Shown here: piece after piece, positions 1 to 10,312 of the stretch
Layout of the letters: the number at the start of each line of letters is the position of its first letter
How positions within the stretch are numbered: the first letter of the stretch is position 1
Assembly (NCBI GenBank): GCA_024809215.1
Contig: JANUBW010000006.1
Location: 186,936-250,935, forward strand
Direction of reading: 5' to 3'
Length of the DNA: 64,000 nt
From: Niastella sp. OAS944
GTDB taxonomy: Bacteria > Bacteroidota > Bacteroidia > Chitinophagales > Chitinophagaceae
Translations under genes and position numbers: made by a program
Notes under the pieces: generated by a model
Seen by the model: the letters and a program-made list of their open reading frames with translations, nothing else
Database searches by the model: none
What the model was told of the DNA's origin: nothing

Positions 1-1
1 T

Positions 2-3000
2 GGTAACTACCAGATCACCAAACGGTTAACGTTGAGCCGCGATGGGTTTAATTATTACCGCGATAGTGTATATATGCCCAATAATACCTGCCGGTCATTA
101 CAGGATTTCATAAATGAACAACGTGCAATAATAGCCCAAACCAGCCAGGATTGTGAGCCGGATTGTGCTAAATGCCGGGAGAGTGTGGGTACCGCAGAAC
201 AATTCAAGACTAAGTTTATTTCGCAGGCAGGTATACCTGCCGATGAGGTGGCATTGTATAACGATCAAATAAACGCCGCTTACAAAAATGCGGTTGAAGC
301 CTGTAATGCATTGTGCGGCGACAGTGCTTCGGCCGACAATGATATTCGCAATGCTATGTTGCAGGATATGACCCCTCCATATGGCCAGTATGCAGATACA
401 ACTGCGAAAGGAAGAACGAGCATGTATTCTATTTTCTGGGTTGACCCCCAGGATTCCACCGATTTTGTAAGCGTGTTTCAGTTAGAGCAGGTAAAGTACC
501 TTGATGCTAACGGCCAGCCCGATAAAGTGTACAATGCTAATAGTGATATGATGGTAGAGCCGAATTCACTAAGCAGGACCGAGTTTACACAAAACTTCCG
601 CACTACCTGGGCCGAGGCGTTATTGCCTTATCATCCTGAGTATTGCAAATTGAAAGAACTGGAAGCATTAAGGCCAAGCAATTTGTGGGACAGGAAAATG
701 GAGGCCGTGGACAATTATAGAGATGCAAAAGCGGCAGGCTATCTCAATCCTACCAATATTGCAGATACCAATTGCATTTTCGGTCCTAATAACAATAATC
801 TCGATCCATTACTAAGTATACATCCGGGTGTAAAAGATCGCCTCGAACAAAAGCTGGTCGAGTATGTGAAATTGAATAATGGAAAATTTATTAACGTATG
901 GGCCATGGCCAACATCGTTACCAAGTGCGATGAAGGAAATTCATTATGTACAGAATTTTATAATAATAACAGGTTACACAATTTTGATACTACCTGGTGT
1001 GATGGCGACCTTGATATGGCCTGGATCACGTTCCGTAACCTGTATCTTCAGGTAAAACAAACATTCGTAAATGAACTGGTAAATGATCCCCAGAATTGTA
1101 CTCCAGCGAACCCGGTTTATACAGAAATTCCTAAACGGAATGCCCTTGTTGCGGCACAACATCAGCCACAGTTTTATGACGAATTAAAAACGGTGATCGA
1201 TGAAAATGAGCTTGAATACGCCAACGACCCAGGCAAGGTTGATCAGGCCAAAGCCGAGGCGCAAAGACAAATGAATCTACAGTACGATAAGAATGTTGAC
1301 ATGCTCGCCGGTCAATGGTACAATCAGTTAGCTCCCTGCTATGTGAACAATGGCAATGACTTGCGCGATATCATTATACCGTTGTTAAAACAGTTGTGCC
1401 GTAAGGCCTGTGATCCCGATCATCTTTTTGGCGCCAGCAGTTTACCCGAAGGAGCTGTTTTAGAAGGTACCAGCTATCATAATTTCAGGGACATCATCGA
1501 GGGCTATAATAGTACCCATGGCATTGCCCGCGACAGCCTGGTCTGCAGTGCCGACAACATTACTGTGCCCGCGCCGTACGACAAACAGCCGATCTATTTT
1601 GATAAACCGGTTTATGGCAAACCAACGGATTGTGAGTGTACGATACTAAATGAATTCTATACACAATATTTGAATGTAAGAAAACTGGGCCGAATTGATC
1701 CAACTTTTGCCGCTTATTTGAAAAGAACACAGGGAGTAGATAGGAGGGATAGTGACCTGCAAATTTTACTGAACCTGTGTAATAATAGAGGAATACCTGG
1801 TGAAAGCGGCTATGCCTGTGCAAACCTGAAAGACCCCATAACTTTGCCACCGGCCCTGCAGTGTAATTCAAAGGAAGTGTGTACAAGCTGTACAGTGGTA
1901 AAAGCCCTGTATCAAAACTTCAAACAACAATATCCCAATGATTTACCGCGGATGGCAGATACGGATGATACGGTTCAGGTAAAACGGAATAATATCTTCC
2001 AGAATTATATGAATAATCACCTGGGCTATGCAAAACAAACCTGGGAGTATCTTCAGTTTTTGAAGACATGTGAAGACTCTTCCCTTTATAATACTATACA
2101 TTATTGTACCGACGAGCGTATTGGTAACCTGTATTTAACTGAGAGCACCCAGCTTGGTAAACTGCAGGATATTCAGCCAACACCCGATGGGGGCTATATT
2201 ATGGCAGGAAGTGTTACCGGCATCTTTAACGATGGAGTACTGGTGAAAACCGACAGCCTGGGTGGAAATCCATGGTCTAAACACTACGGTGGAACGGGTA
2301 GCGACACCTTGTTTCGTGTGCGCCGAACCAGCGATAATGGTTATATCGCAATAGGTACCACGCATTCGGGCAGTCATTCAACCGGCGCTATATGGATCTT
2401 GAAAACAACAGCCGATCTTACACCGGTTTGGGCAAAAACAATCGGCTTCAATACTCCGTTTGGTGAGCGCGGCTATGATGTTATTCAAACCAGCGATGGT
2501 GGCTATGCAGCACTGGGCATTTATAACCAGCATGCCGGCCATGGAGAATTTTTACTGAGCCGTTTAAAGGCAGATGGAACTATTAACTGGGTGCGCCGTT
2601 TTGGGACCAGCCGTTTGCAGAATAACAGTACGGTATGTATTCCAAATGAAACCGATTCAATCAGTTATAATGGTGTTCCTTCCTATGGATTATTAGAACA
2701 GGATGATACGCTGTTGGTAAGTGGCGCCGCTTATGACCCTAACCTGGGTGACAGATACTTTGGGGTGATACATAAAGTGAATAAGAACAGTGGAAACCTC
2801 ATACGGTCATGGCATTATGCCGATGGCACAGATACTACACGTAGTTGCTGGTTCCGGGATATATACGCTACCGAAAATGGCTATATGGTGATGGTGAACA
2901 GTGCGCAGCAGTTAGGTACCGTAAATGCCCAGGTGGGTGTTGTCAATTTGACGAGAACAGGAGATGTAGTGTCTTACAAGCGATTCAATATTCCTTCGGG

Positions 3001-6000
3001 CAGCAGCCGAATGGTAACCTCATCTGTATTCCCTGCCGGCGATGGCGGCTACATGGTAGCGCAAACGGGTAATAACAGTGCACATGTTATTTGGCAGCGT
3101 GTTGATGCCTCCGGTAACTTATTATGGACAAACGAGACCAATTTGGCTGGTACGCAAACCATTGGCCGCATTGCGCAGAACAATAATGGTAAGTTTACCA
3201 TGGCGGGCGATAACAATCAACAGATGTTCATGATGGTATTGAACCCCGGCGCCACTTGTTTCGATCAGCAAACAAACCTGGGCGCTACTGAGGAAACAGT
3301 AAGCCGCATACCCTGGGCTATAGGGGTTGACGAACAGGTAACACCATTATATACAGAAGGTACCCGTGAAGAAAGTTTGTTGATGATCAGAGACACGGCA
3401 TTAGTATGTTCGGGCGGCGGGCATTGTTATGATGATTATGACGGGCCAAGATTATGTGGAAGATCGGAAACCGTGCTGCCCCCATTGGTTATAACATATG
3501 AAGGGGCCTGTTCAGACAGTATCAGCTTTGCTGTAAGCAAAGGGACGGAGCTTTACAAGGCATATACCGATTCGTTGACAGCCGCATTTGAAAGAAATTA
3601 TACAAACAAATGCCTGGCGGCATACCGCTACGAATCGTTTACGGTTACTTATACCAAGCGGGAGTATCATTATACGTTATATTACTACGACCAGGCCGGA
3701 AACCTTATACGTACGGTGCCGCCGGCGGGTGTTCATATTGCCGATACCATGCAGGTAAGGCTGGCCCGGAAAGCTGGAATAGAATTGGTGCCGGCGCATA
3801 CTTTATATACCGATTACCGGTATAATACATTAAACCAGGTAGTGGCGCAACATTCGCCCGATGGCGGCAGAAGCGCTTTCTGGTACGATAGGTTGGGAAG
3901 ACTGAGCGTATCGCAGAATGCGAAACAAAAAGACAGTGCACAATACAGCTTTACCAAGTATGATATTTTAGGCCGCATTATAGAAGTAGGGCAGTTGAAA
4001 AGCAGTACGGCAATGGTAGATGCTACCAGTAGAGATCAGGGTTCACTGGATACCTGGTTAACAAATGCTGCGCCAACTGCGGAGCAGATCACAAAGACAA
4101 CATACGATCTGGATTATTATCCATTACGTGATCTGGCATTAACCGCAAGAAATCTTCGTAATCGGGTTTCATGGGTGGCATTATATGACAAAGCAGCAGA
4201 GCTTGATACTTTTGGATTTGCTACTGCTACTTATTATAGTTACGATATTTTGGGTAATGTAGATACCTTGTTGCATTACTACGCGAAAGGAGTAATGGGT
4301 AAAACGGAAAATGGTTTTAAAAAGATTGTTTACGATTTTGACCTGGTAAGTGGTAAGGTGAACCAGGTAAGTTATCAGCCGGGACGGCCCGATGCGTTCT
4401 ATCATAAATACGTGTATGATGCAGAGAACCGGATAACAAATGTGCTCACCAGTGCAGATAGCATAAACTGGGATAATGATGCATACTATCAATATTACGA
4501 TCATGGTCCGTTGGCAAGAACGGTATTAGGCGAACAACAGGTGCAGGGGGTAAATCATGCCTACAATTTGCAAGGGTGGCTGAAATCCTTTAATCCTGAT
4601 GTAAATACTACTGCTGGTTATACTTTAAAACCCGATGGAAGTAGTGGAAGTATAGTAGGTAAACCGGCTTACCAGGTAGCGTTGAATTACTTTAATGGTG
4701 ATTACAAGGCCATCAGTGGTGCTACGGCATGGAGCGGAGCTGCATTAGAAGGTAAATATCGCCCGCTGTATAATGGAAACATCAGCAGTATGGCGGTGAA
4801 CATAGGGGCGCTTAATAATCCTTTACTGTACAATTATCAGTATGACCAGCTCAATCGCCTGGTGGCAATGGATGCCTGGAAAAGGACCGGAACCAGCTGG
4901 GATACTTTAACGCCCAGAAGCGACTTCCAGGAACGGATCAGCTATGACCCTAATGGAAATATTGTAACTTACAAACGCAATGGTAACACGTTCGCCGGCA
5001 AACCGCTGGCTATGGATAGTCTGAGTTACAACTATGTTATGGGGACTAACAGGCTTGATCATGTTAGAGATTACGTGGATTCAGCTAATTATACAGAGGA
5101 TATTGACGACCAAACCGCTGGTAATTATGGTTATGATGCTATAGGTAATTTGATTAAGGATAGTGCAGAAGGCATCACCAGCATTAACTGGACGGTTTAT
5201 GGTAAGATCAGCAGGATTGTAAAAAAGGATGGTACAGTCATATCGTACACATACGACGCTAGCGGTAACAGGATCAGTAAAGTCGTTATCCCTCCGCCAG
5301 CTGGCGGAGGCCAGGGAGTAACCACCTGGTATGCCCGCGATGCACAAGGGAATGTAATGAGTGTATATGAGGCAGGTAAGACTTCGTTAAATGATGGTCG
5401 CCTATCGCAAACTGAGCTGCATTTATACGGGAGCAGCAGGTTAGGGGTGTTAAGGCGAAGCTTAATTGTGGAGGATAGTATTTCCACCACCGCCGATCCG
5501 TTCAAAATTACAATGCCTATCTTTGGTGTTGGCGACAGTATTCCTTTTGCCCGGGGAAACAAGCTCTTTGAGTTAAGTAATCATTTGGGGAACGTACTGG
5601 TGACAGTGAATGATAAAAAACTGGGTATTTCATCAAATAACAGTACAATAGATTATTTCAATCCGCAGGTAGTAAGTGCACAGGATTATTATCCTTTTGG
5701 GATGTTGCAGGTGGGGCGGAGTTATAATGCTGGTGGGTATAGGTATGGGTTTAATGGTAAGGAGAATGATAATGATGTGAAGGGGGAGGGACAGCAGCAG
5801 GATTATGGGATGAGGGTTTATGATCCGAGAGTGGGGAGGTTTTTGAGTGTGGATCCTTTGTCAAATTCTTATCCTTGGTTGACCCCGTATCAATATGCAA
5901 GTAATAGTCCTGTTTTATTTATTGATATTGATGGAGAAGAGGGAGGGAATTCTCTTGTTGATGAAATGAAGCGCGCACAGAGTCAGTGGAATAATTGGAC

Positions 6001-6802
6001 TGATTTGGATAAGTTGGCTTGGAAACAAACAGTTATGCAAAATACAAATGGCAATAATGTTTTTTTGGGTACAGATTTTGCTGCGATGCAAGCTTTGGGC
6101 GCAAGAGCCTTGCTAATTGATCATAAGGTTGAATCATATACAGAAGAGCAGAAACAACAGCAGTTTAGAACAAACTCCGAGTCTACTACAGCAATTCTTT
6201 TGTATGAGTTTGCTACTGGTAAAGGACCAAGTAGTCGGGTTTTTGATTTTGGTGTTAACCCATTTGCTGAGGATTATGCTAAGGGTAGTGAAGGTGCTTT
6301 TTTTTCTAAGAGGGAAGTATATAAAGAAGTGTTAACTATTTTAAGTACAAAAATAAGGGAAGGGATAAATGCAAATAATCAAAGCTATGTAGACTATTTG
6401 GCTCAAGGTAAATCATATGTTTTTGGGCTTCCTTTTAGTCCTGATCAGTTTGCCTGGGATGGTGGAAAGGGATTTGATCAGTCTGTTTTAAAACATGTGA
6501 CTTCTAATCTTGCCCAATTTTTTATCGGAGGGGCTGTTGTTACAGTTACCCCTGTTAGTATGTCCTCTGTTAACGTTAGTATTACAAATGGAACTTCAAG
6601 GTCATCTCTTGGATTGCATGTTGTTGGTAATTTTACTAACCAATCAATATATGATGATCAACGAACACCTTTGTCGAATATTAAGCAGACTATTAACTTT
6701 GGTATAAAAAATATCAATCCCCAACGATTGTCTGTAGATCCGCTACAAGGTCAGGCAATTGATGATAAGCAAAAAACGGAACGATATAAAAATGTTGGAT
6801 AA
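2..6802 (+). CDS. RHS/YD-repeat giant protein, C-terminal part (5' end outside window)
   Basis: The frame is open from the first bases, so the gene starts upstream; about 2,267 codons are visible. The first part (to about 2130) is cysteine-rich and matches nothing I know. From about 2150 to 3250 there are repeated T-x-D-G-G-Y blades, suggesting a beta-propeller. YD-type RHS repeats run from about 3660 to 5800 (motifs such as YDQAGN, YDRLGR, YDPNGN, YDASGN). The RHS core hallmark YDPRVGRFLSVDPL lies at 5818-5859. In RHS proteins this core forms a shell that encloses a variable C-terminal effector. The tail after it (about 5940-6799) is AT-rich, differs in codon use and is not recognised; by position it is the likely toxin. 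The next gene overlaps the stop codon, which suggests an immunity partner. RHS identity is firm; toxin function is inferred. Confidence 0.9.
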   Translation, partial: GNYQITKRLTLSRDGFNYYRDSVYMPNNTCRSLQDFINEQRAIIAQTSQDCEPDCAKCRESVGTAEQFKTKFISQAGIPADEVALYNDQINAAYKNAVEACNALCGDSASADNDIRNAMLQDMTPPYGQYADTTAKGRTSMYSIFWVDPQDSTDFVSVFQLEQVKYLDANGQPDKVYNANSDMMVEPNSLSRTEFTQNFRTTWAEALLPYHPEYCKLKELEALRPSNLWDRKMEAVDNYRDAKAAGYLNPTNIADTNCIFGPNNNNLDPLLSIHPGVKDRLEQKLVEYVKLNNGKFINVWAMANIVTKCDEGNSLCTEFYNNNRLHNFDTTWCDGDLDMAWITFRNLYLQVKQTFVNELVNDPQNCTPANPVYTEIPKRNALVAAQHQPQFYDELKTVIDENELEYANDPGKVDQAKAEAQRQMNLQYDKNVDMLAGQWYNQLAPCYVNNGNDLRDIIIPLLKQLCRKACDPDHLFGASSLPEGAVLEGTSYHNFRDIIEGYNSTHGIARDSLVCSADNITVPAPYDKQPIYFDKPVYGKPTDCECTILNEFYTQYLNVRKLGRIDPTFAAYLKRTQGVDRRDSDLQILLNLCNNRGIPGESGYACANLKDPITLPPALQCNSKEVCTSCTVVKALYQNFKQQYPNDLPRMADTDDTVQVKRNNIFQNYMNNHLGYAKQTWEYLQFLKTCEDSSLYNTIHYCTDERIGNLYLTESTQLGKLQDIQPTPDGGYIMAGSVTGIFNDGVLVKTDSLGGNPWSKHYGGTGSDTLFRVRRTSDNGYIAIGTTHSGSHSTGAIWILKTTADLTPVWAKTIGFNTPFGERGYDVIQTSDGGYAALGIYNQHAGHGEFLLSRLKADGTINWVRRFGTSRLQNNSTVCIPNETDSISYNGVPSYGLLEQDDTLLVSGAAYDPNLGDRYFGVIHKVNKNSGNLIRSWHYADGTDTTRSCWFRDIYATENGYMVMVNSAQQLGTVNAQVGVVNLTRTGDVVSYKRFNIPSGSSRMVTSSVFPAGDGGYMVAQTGNNSAHVIWQRVDASGNLLWTNETNLAGTQTIGRIAQNNNGKFTMAGDNNQQMFMMVLNPGATCFDQQTNLGATEETVSRIPWAIGVDEQVTPLYTEGTREESLLMIRDTALVCSGGGHCYDDYDGPRLCGRSETVLPPLVITYEGACSDSISFAVSKGTELYKAYTDSLTAAFERNYTNKCLAAYRYESFTVTYTKREYHYTLYYYDQAGNLIRTVPPAGVHIADTMQVRLARKAGIELVPAHTLYTDYRYNTLNQVVAQHSPDGGRSAFWYDRLGRLSVSQNAKQKDSAQYSFTKYDILGRIIEVGQLKSSTAMVDATSRDQGSLDTWLTNAAPTAEQITKTTYDLDYYPLRDLALTARNLRNRVSWVALYDKAAELDTFGFATATYYSYDILGNVDTLLHYYAKGVMGKTENGFKKIVYDFDLVSGKVNQVSYQPGRPDAFYHKYVYDAENRITNVLTSADSINWDNDAYYQYYDHGPLARTVLGEQQVQGVNHAYNLQGWLKSFNPDVNTTAGYTLKPDGSSGSIVGKPAYQVALNYFNGDYKAISGATAWSGAALEGKYRPLYNGNISSMAVNIGALNNPLLYNYQYDQLNRLVAMDAWKRTGTSWDTLTPRSDFQERISYDPNGNIVTYKRNGNTFAGKPLAMDSLSYNYVMGTNRLDHVRDYVDSANYTEDIDDQTAGNYGYDAIGNLIKDSAEGITSINWTVYGKISRIVKKDGTVISYTYDASGNRISKVVIPPPAGGGQGVTTWYARDAQGNVMSVYEAGKTSLNDGRLSQTELHLYGSSRLGVLRRSLIVEDSISTTADPFKITMPIFGVGDSIPFARGNKLFELSNHLGNVLVTVNDKKLGISSNNSTIDYFNPQVVSAQDYYPFGMLQVGRSYNAGGYRYGFNGKENDNDVKGEGQQQDYGMRVYDPRVGRFLSVDPLSNSYPWLTPYQYASNSPVLFIDIDGEEGGNSLVDEMKRAQSQWNNWTDLDKLAWKQTVMQNTNGNNVFLGTDFAAMQALGARALLIDHKVESYTEEQKQQQFRTNSESTTAILLYEFATGKGPSSRVFDFGVNPFAEDYAKGSEGAFFSKREVYKEVLTILSTKIREGINANNQSYVDYLAQGKSYVFGLPFSPDQFAWDGGKGFDQSVLKHVTSNLAQFFIGGAVVTVTPVSMSSVNVSITNGTSRSSLGLHVVGNFTNQSIYDDQRTPLSNIKQTINFGIKNINPQRLSVDPLQGQAIDDKQKTERYKNVG

Positions 6803-7206
6803 TGAAACTTTTGTGTTGTTTATTAGTTATAGTATTCTTTTTATCCTGTAAACAAGTTGTTGTTGTTAAGGATAAAGTTTTTTATAGGAAATCAAGTGAA
6901 GGGGAAACGTATTTGTATTTCCCTAAAAAATCTCTTTATGTCGAGTTAGTAAACAGGGAAGGGAAGTTGGATATGAATTTTGGCAAGTATATTAGGACAA
7001 ATAGCTCTCTTACATTGTTCGATTTTAAGATTTATGACAATGAACTTAGTTCAATTTTTAATGTTTCGGAAATGGGGAGCATTGAGGTTTATTCCAAGAA
7101 AGAGTGTATGTTTTTTCATTATGATTATCCTGAGGTCAATTTTTGTCAGATTGAATTCGAAGATTTGCCCAAATTAATAGCAAATAAATTGCAGTCTGCA
7201 TTATGA
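6802..7206 (+). CDS. Small putative lipoprotein, candidate immunity protein for the RHS tail
   Basis: This 134-residue ORF starts inside the stop codon of the RHS gene (TAATG), so the two are probably translationally coupled. The N-terminus (MKLLCCLLVIVFFLSCKQ) is a hydrophobic signal followed by a lipobox-like FLSC, suggesting a lipid-anchored periplasmic or outer-membrane protein. The rest is rich in Phe, Tyr and Lys with no motif I recognise. The DNA is AT-rich like the RHS tail and unlike the rest of the RHS gene, which fits joint transfer. Immunity function is inferred only from overlap, size and position; it could instead be an unrelated lipoprotein. Confidence 0.6.
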   Translation: MKLLCCLLVIVFFLSCKQVVVVKDKVFYRKSSEGETYLYFPKKSLYVELVNREGKLDMNFGKYIRTNSSLTLFDFKIYDNELSSIFNVSEMGSIEVYSKKECMFFHYDYPEVNFCQIEFEDLPKLIANKLQSAL

Positions 7207-7282
7207 GTTGTGTCCAGCAATTTTCATGACCTTTACACAATAAAGCGTCCGGATATCCAATAAATAATTAACAGAAAAACAC

Positions 7283-7313
7283 AAAGCCAGGCTTAAGAGC
7301 TTGGCTTTTTTTA
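7283..7313 (+). terminator. Rho-independent terminator after the RHS/immunity pair
   Basis: AAAGCCAGGCT (7283-7293) and AGCTTGGCTTT (7298-7308) form an 11-bp stem with one mismatch and a 4-base loop, running into a T tract. Confidence 0.8.
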
Positions 7314-7325
7314 TTTATACCATTG

Positions 7326-7354
7326 AAGAAGGTCTGGTTGGGCCTTCTTTTTTT
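7326..7354 (+). terminator. Second, tandem terminator-like hairpin
   Basis: AAGAAGG (7326-7332) pairs with CCTTCTT (7343-7349) and is followed by further Ts. It lies just after the first terminator. The short ORF that could be read through these hairpins is not a credible gene. Confidence 0.6.
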
Positions 7355-7378
7355 ATTTCAACCATTAAACGCTATTAC

Positions 7379-9008
7379 ATGACAATACTTAACACGGAAA
7401 ACAGGGAATACATAACCTGGCAATTCGAACAACTTCATTTTGGGCTTCTGGGTGGCCTTAAAATAGAAGGACTGGAAAGAATGCGAGTAACCCTTAAAGT
7501 TGAATATAAGGAGGTAGCAGGACATATACAACAATGAAAGCCTTGATAAACTGGTAAGGCGTTGTGCTGAAAGGTTTGCACTGGGTACTGCTTATTTGGC
7601 TACTGCTTTTGCTGGGTTGATCAATGAACTGGAAGCATACAGGCTGGAACAGTTGAAATTACTGGCAAAAGAAAAAGAACCGGTAAAGCAGCTTACTGAA
7701 GCTGAAAGGAAGGAGGCAGAACAGTTCTTACGTCAGCCCAATCTTTTACATGTTACCAATGAACTGATTGGGCAAAGTGGGGTTATTGGCGAAGAAAATA
7801 ACAGGTTACTCATGTTTCTGGTATTTACCAGCAGAAAAAGGGAAGAACCATTGCATGTGATCAGCCTGGGTTCATCGGGTACGGTAAAAACCCATTTACA
7901 GGAAAAAGTAGGGGAGTTAATACCGTCTGAAGATGTAATACAGATCACCAGTTTATCGGAGAATGCATTTTATTACTTTGGTAAACAGGAACTGAAACAC
8001 AAGTTGATCTTAATTGAAGATTTGGATGGGGCAGGTGATGTACTTTATCCGTTACGTGAACTGCAAAGTAAAAAGGTGATCACCAAAACAGTGGTATATA
8101 GGAATCAGGCTGGTGAAGCACAAACAGTTCATTTACGGGTAGAAGGCCCAATATGCGTTGCGGGTTGCACAACAAAGGAAAATGTATATGAGGATAATTC
8201 GAATAGAAGCTTCCTGGTACACCTGGATGAAACTAAGGAACAAGATGAAAAGATCATGCATTACCAAAGATTAAAAAGTGCAGGGAAAATTGATTTTAAG
8301 GGGCAGGCGAAAGTTAAACAGCTTCTACAGAAAGTTCAACGGGTGTTGGTTCCTGTATCAGTAAGAAATCCATTTGCCGAATTATTGCAGCTTCCACCCA
8401 CTGTTTTTAAACCACGCCGAACCAATGCACATTACCTGGCATTTATAGAATTGATAACTTTTTTCCACCAGTATCAACGTGAGCAAAAGAAGGATCAAAC
8501 TACAGGTGAAGTTTATATTGAAACTACAATAGCAGACATTAAAGCAGCAAATCAGCTAATGAGTGAAGTGCTACTGCGAAAGAGCGATGAACTACCAGGT
8601 GCCTGTAGGAATTACTTTGAAGCGTTAAAACAGCACTTACAGCAACAGCTAAAGGTTGGGTTTACCAACAGGATGATCAGTAAAGAGCTGCACATACCTT
8701 TAAGTACGGTAAAACGCCATAACTTTATGCTGCATCAGGCAGGTTTTTTAACCAGGCACCCAAGGGAAGACGATAATAAAGGGTTTATCTATGCACTTGC
8801 CGACCATGAAGAATACCAGCAGATGAAAAGTAACATTTCCACAGTGCTGGATGCAATCTTGAACAATATTCAGGCCACTTACCAGCCCACAAGCTCACCA
8901 GCAGCTCAAACCACAACTGAGCCAGTGAAACCCACACCAAATAAGCGAAAGAAGGAAAAGCCTACCAGCAGCTCAACGGCTCAACCAAAGAATACACCCA
9001 ACTTGTAA
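7379..9008 (+). pseudogene. Primase/helicase-like mobile-element ATPase, frameshifted and with a mutated P-loop
   Basis: An N-terminal piece (from ATG 7379, MTILNTENREYITWQF) runs to a stop at 7535-7537. The rest of the protein continues in another frame (QDIYNNESLDKLVRR, then 7596-9008). The two pieces join naturally if about one base is lost or gained near 7510-7520. The long part resembles the helicase-like region of CHC2-zinc-finger primase-type proteins found in many copies in Bacteroidota, including the stretch LILIEDLDGA (Walker B-like) and NRSFLVHLDE. The P-loop reads GSSGTVKT where GxxxxGKT is expected: codon 7884-7886 is GTA, one base from GGA. An HTH-like segment (ISKELHIPLSTVKRH) and a Pro/Thr/Ser-rich tail follow. 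No CHC2 zinc finger is present upstream. Family assignment is from memory of similar sequences. Confidence 0.65.
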
Positions 9009-9177
9009 GGGGAAAAGCATTTTAACCTTCATTTTTAAATAGCCTTTTAAACAGGGGAGAACCCATTCAACAACTTTCTTTTTTAGCTACTAGTTAAACA
9101 GTGGCTTCTCGTGCTATACCAACTTATTAAAAACTGTGTTGTTGAGCCATTCAAAGGCCCATGCACGTTTAGTAGTA

Positions 9178-9212
9178 CCCCGCTGTGTCCTCTACACTGG
9201 CGGGCATTTTTT
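9178..9212 (+). terminator. Terminator-like hairpin downstream of the ATPase pseudogene
   Basis: CCCGC (9179-9183) pairs with GCGGG (9200-9204), with TGTG/CACA pairing inside, followed by a run of eight Ts. Confidence 0.6.
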
Positions 9213-9244
9213 TTAACATCATTATTCATCATTAAATAATTATT

Positions 9245-9519
9245 ATGGAAAAGATAAATTCAGTTTTACAGATGGGTGCTTCTTTAAAACAGCCCTCATC
9301 GAATCACCTGAAGCAGTAATTCAGGAGTTTTATGATATATACGGGCTGCAAGATGTGAAAATAATGCTCTGGCGATTGTTCAAAGGTGCCATGAGTTCAG
9401 AAAATGCAGCCTTTGTTAACCCTGATGAAGAAATAGCCGATACTATTTTCTTCATTGAGATATTTCTTATGCTCAATGTAGCAGTGCATGAGCTAAATCA
9501 AAGAACAATAAAACCCTAA
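9245..9519 (+). pseudogene. Small conserved-looking ORF broken by a frameshift
   Basis: ATG 9245 opens a frame (MEKINSVLQMGAS) that would stop after 24 codons. A second frame from about 9283 continues smoothly as FKTALIESPEAVIQEFYDIY and ends NQRTIKP at TAA 9517-9519. A one-base indel in the run near 9278-9285 would restore a protein of about 91 residues. The second part has coding-like composition (acidic, amphipathic helices). I do not recognise the family. It sits between the ATPase pseudogene and an HTH pseudogene, so it is probably part of the same decayed element. Confidence 0.5.
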
Positions 9520-9525
9520 TCAGCT

Positions 9526-9890
9526 ATGGCAATTCATATTGGTGATATAATACGTAAGGAGGTGGAGGCCAAAAGACTTACTTATAAAGAGTTTGGTGTA
9601 TTGATCCACAGGAATGAAAAGACGATTTCTGATATTTATGACCGGGCCACTATGTCAATCTAAGCCTTTATTTTGAAAGAATTGTAAAAAAATCCAGTTC
9701 TGAAATAGTGTTCTTTCCGCATATTGCTGTTATTGAAAAATTTGAAAAAGAAACGGTCAAAGCATTGGTAAAAGAAAAACTTGAAAATATATGGGGTAAA
9801 AATGAAAACGAGGTAATAAGAAAGGCTATGATATATTTTGATTGGGAGTATCAGGATGATGATGTTGAACTTAATAAGCTTTATTCCTAG
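9526..9890 (+). pseudogene. HTH (XRE-like) regulator remnant, frameshifted
   Basis: ATG 9526 is 6 bases after the previous ORF. It encodes MAIHIGDIIRKEVEAKR then LTYKEFGVLIHRNEKTISDI, a good helix-turn-helix start of the small XRE type. The frame stops at TAA 9661-9663. The frame offset by one continues as NLSLYFERIVKKSSSEIVFF and runs to TAG 9888-9890, giving a Lys/Glu-rich C-terminus. An indel near 9645-9660 joins the halves. Alternatively the first 45 residues are a short regulator and the downstream frame is separate, but the uninterrupted coding feel of both halves favours one broken gene. Confidence 0.5.
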
Positions 9891-9927
9891 GATGTTGGCA
9901 ATGTATCTATAGCAGCAAATAAACTAG

Positions 9928-9970
9928 AAGGAAATAAAGGAGGGTTAAATGAAGCCTCCTTTATTTCCTT
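9928..9970 (+). terminator. Perfect 16-bp stem-loop
   Basis: AAGGAAATAAAGGAGG (9928-9943) and its exact reverse complement (9955-9970) flank an 11-base loop. It lies 38 bases after the HTH remnant. There is no long T tract, so it may be a transcript-end hairpin or a mobile-element end. Confidence 0.55.
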
Positions 9971-10312
9971 CAACTGTTGAGACGCATATTGCAAAAATTG
10001 TAGGATTGCTATTGTAGCCTGAGAGATAATTCCTGCATGTGGCGCAATTAATATTCAGGTGTATAGCTGCTTTCTTAATAGAAGGGTATGTGATTCCAGT
10101 ACAAGTGTCAATGTGCTGTTGTCAAGTTTATTACCATTTCGATGATTAATTATAGACTTTAAAGAAAATTGAAGAATCGACCTTGTTTATAATTGATCAG
10201 GATAAAACTATAAAAGGCAAAACGATCAGTATAACAAGCTAAAACAAGAAAGGCCGCACCAAAGACCGTTATAAATAGTATATAGTACAGTAAAGAAATA
10301 ACACCACCATTT
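9971..10312. other. Non-coding stretch before the adhesin pseudogene
   Basis: No ORF with coding character or RNA gene is visible. AT-rich sequence just before 10313 probably holds the promoter of the former adhesin gene. Confidence 0.4.

Noticed and set aside
7301-7378. ORF start MAFFIYTIEEG running through the tandem terminators
   Set aside because: The sequence is the hairpin and T tract; the plausible start of this frame is ATG 7379.
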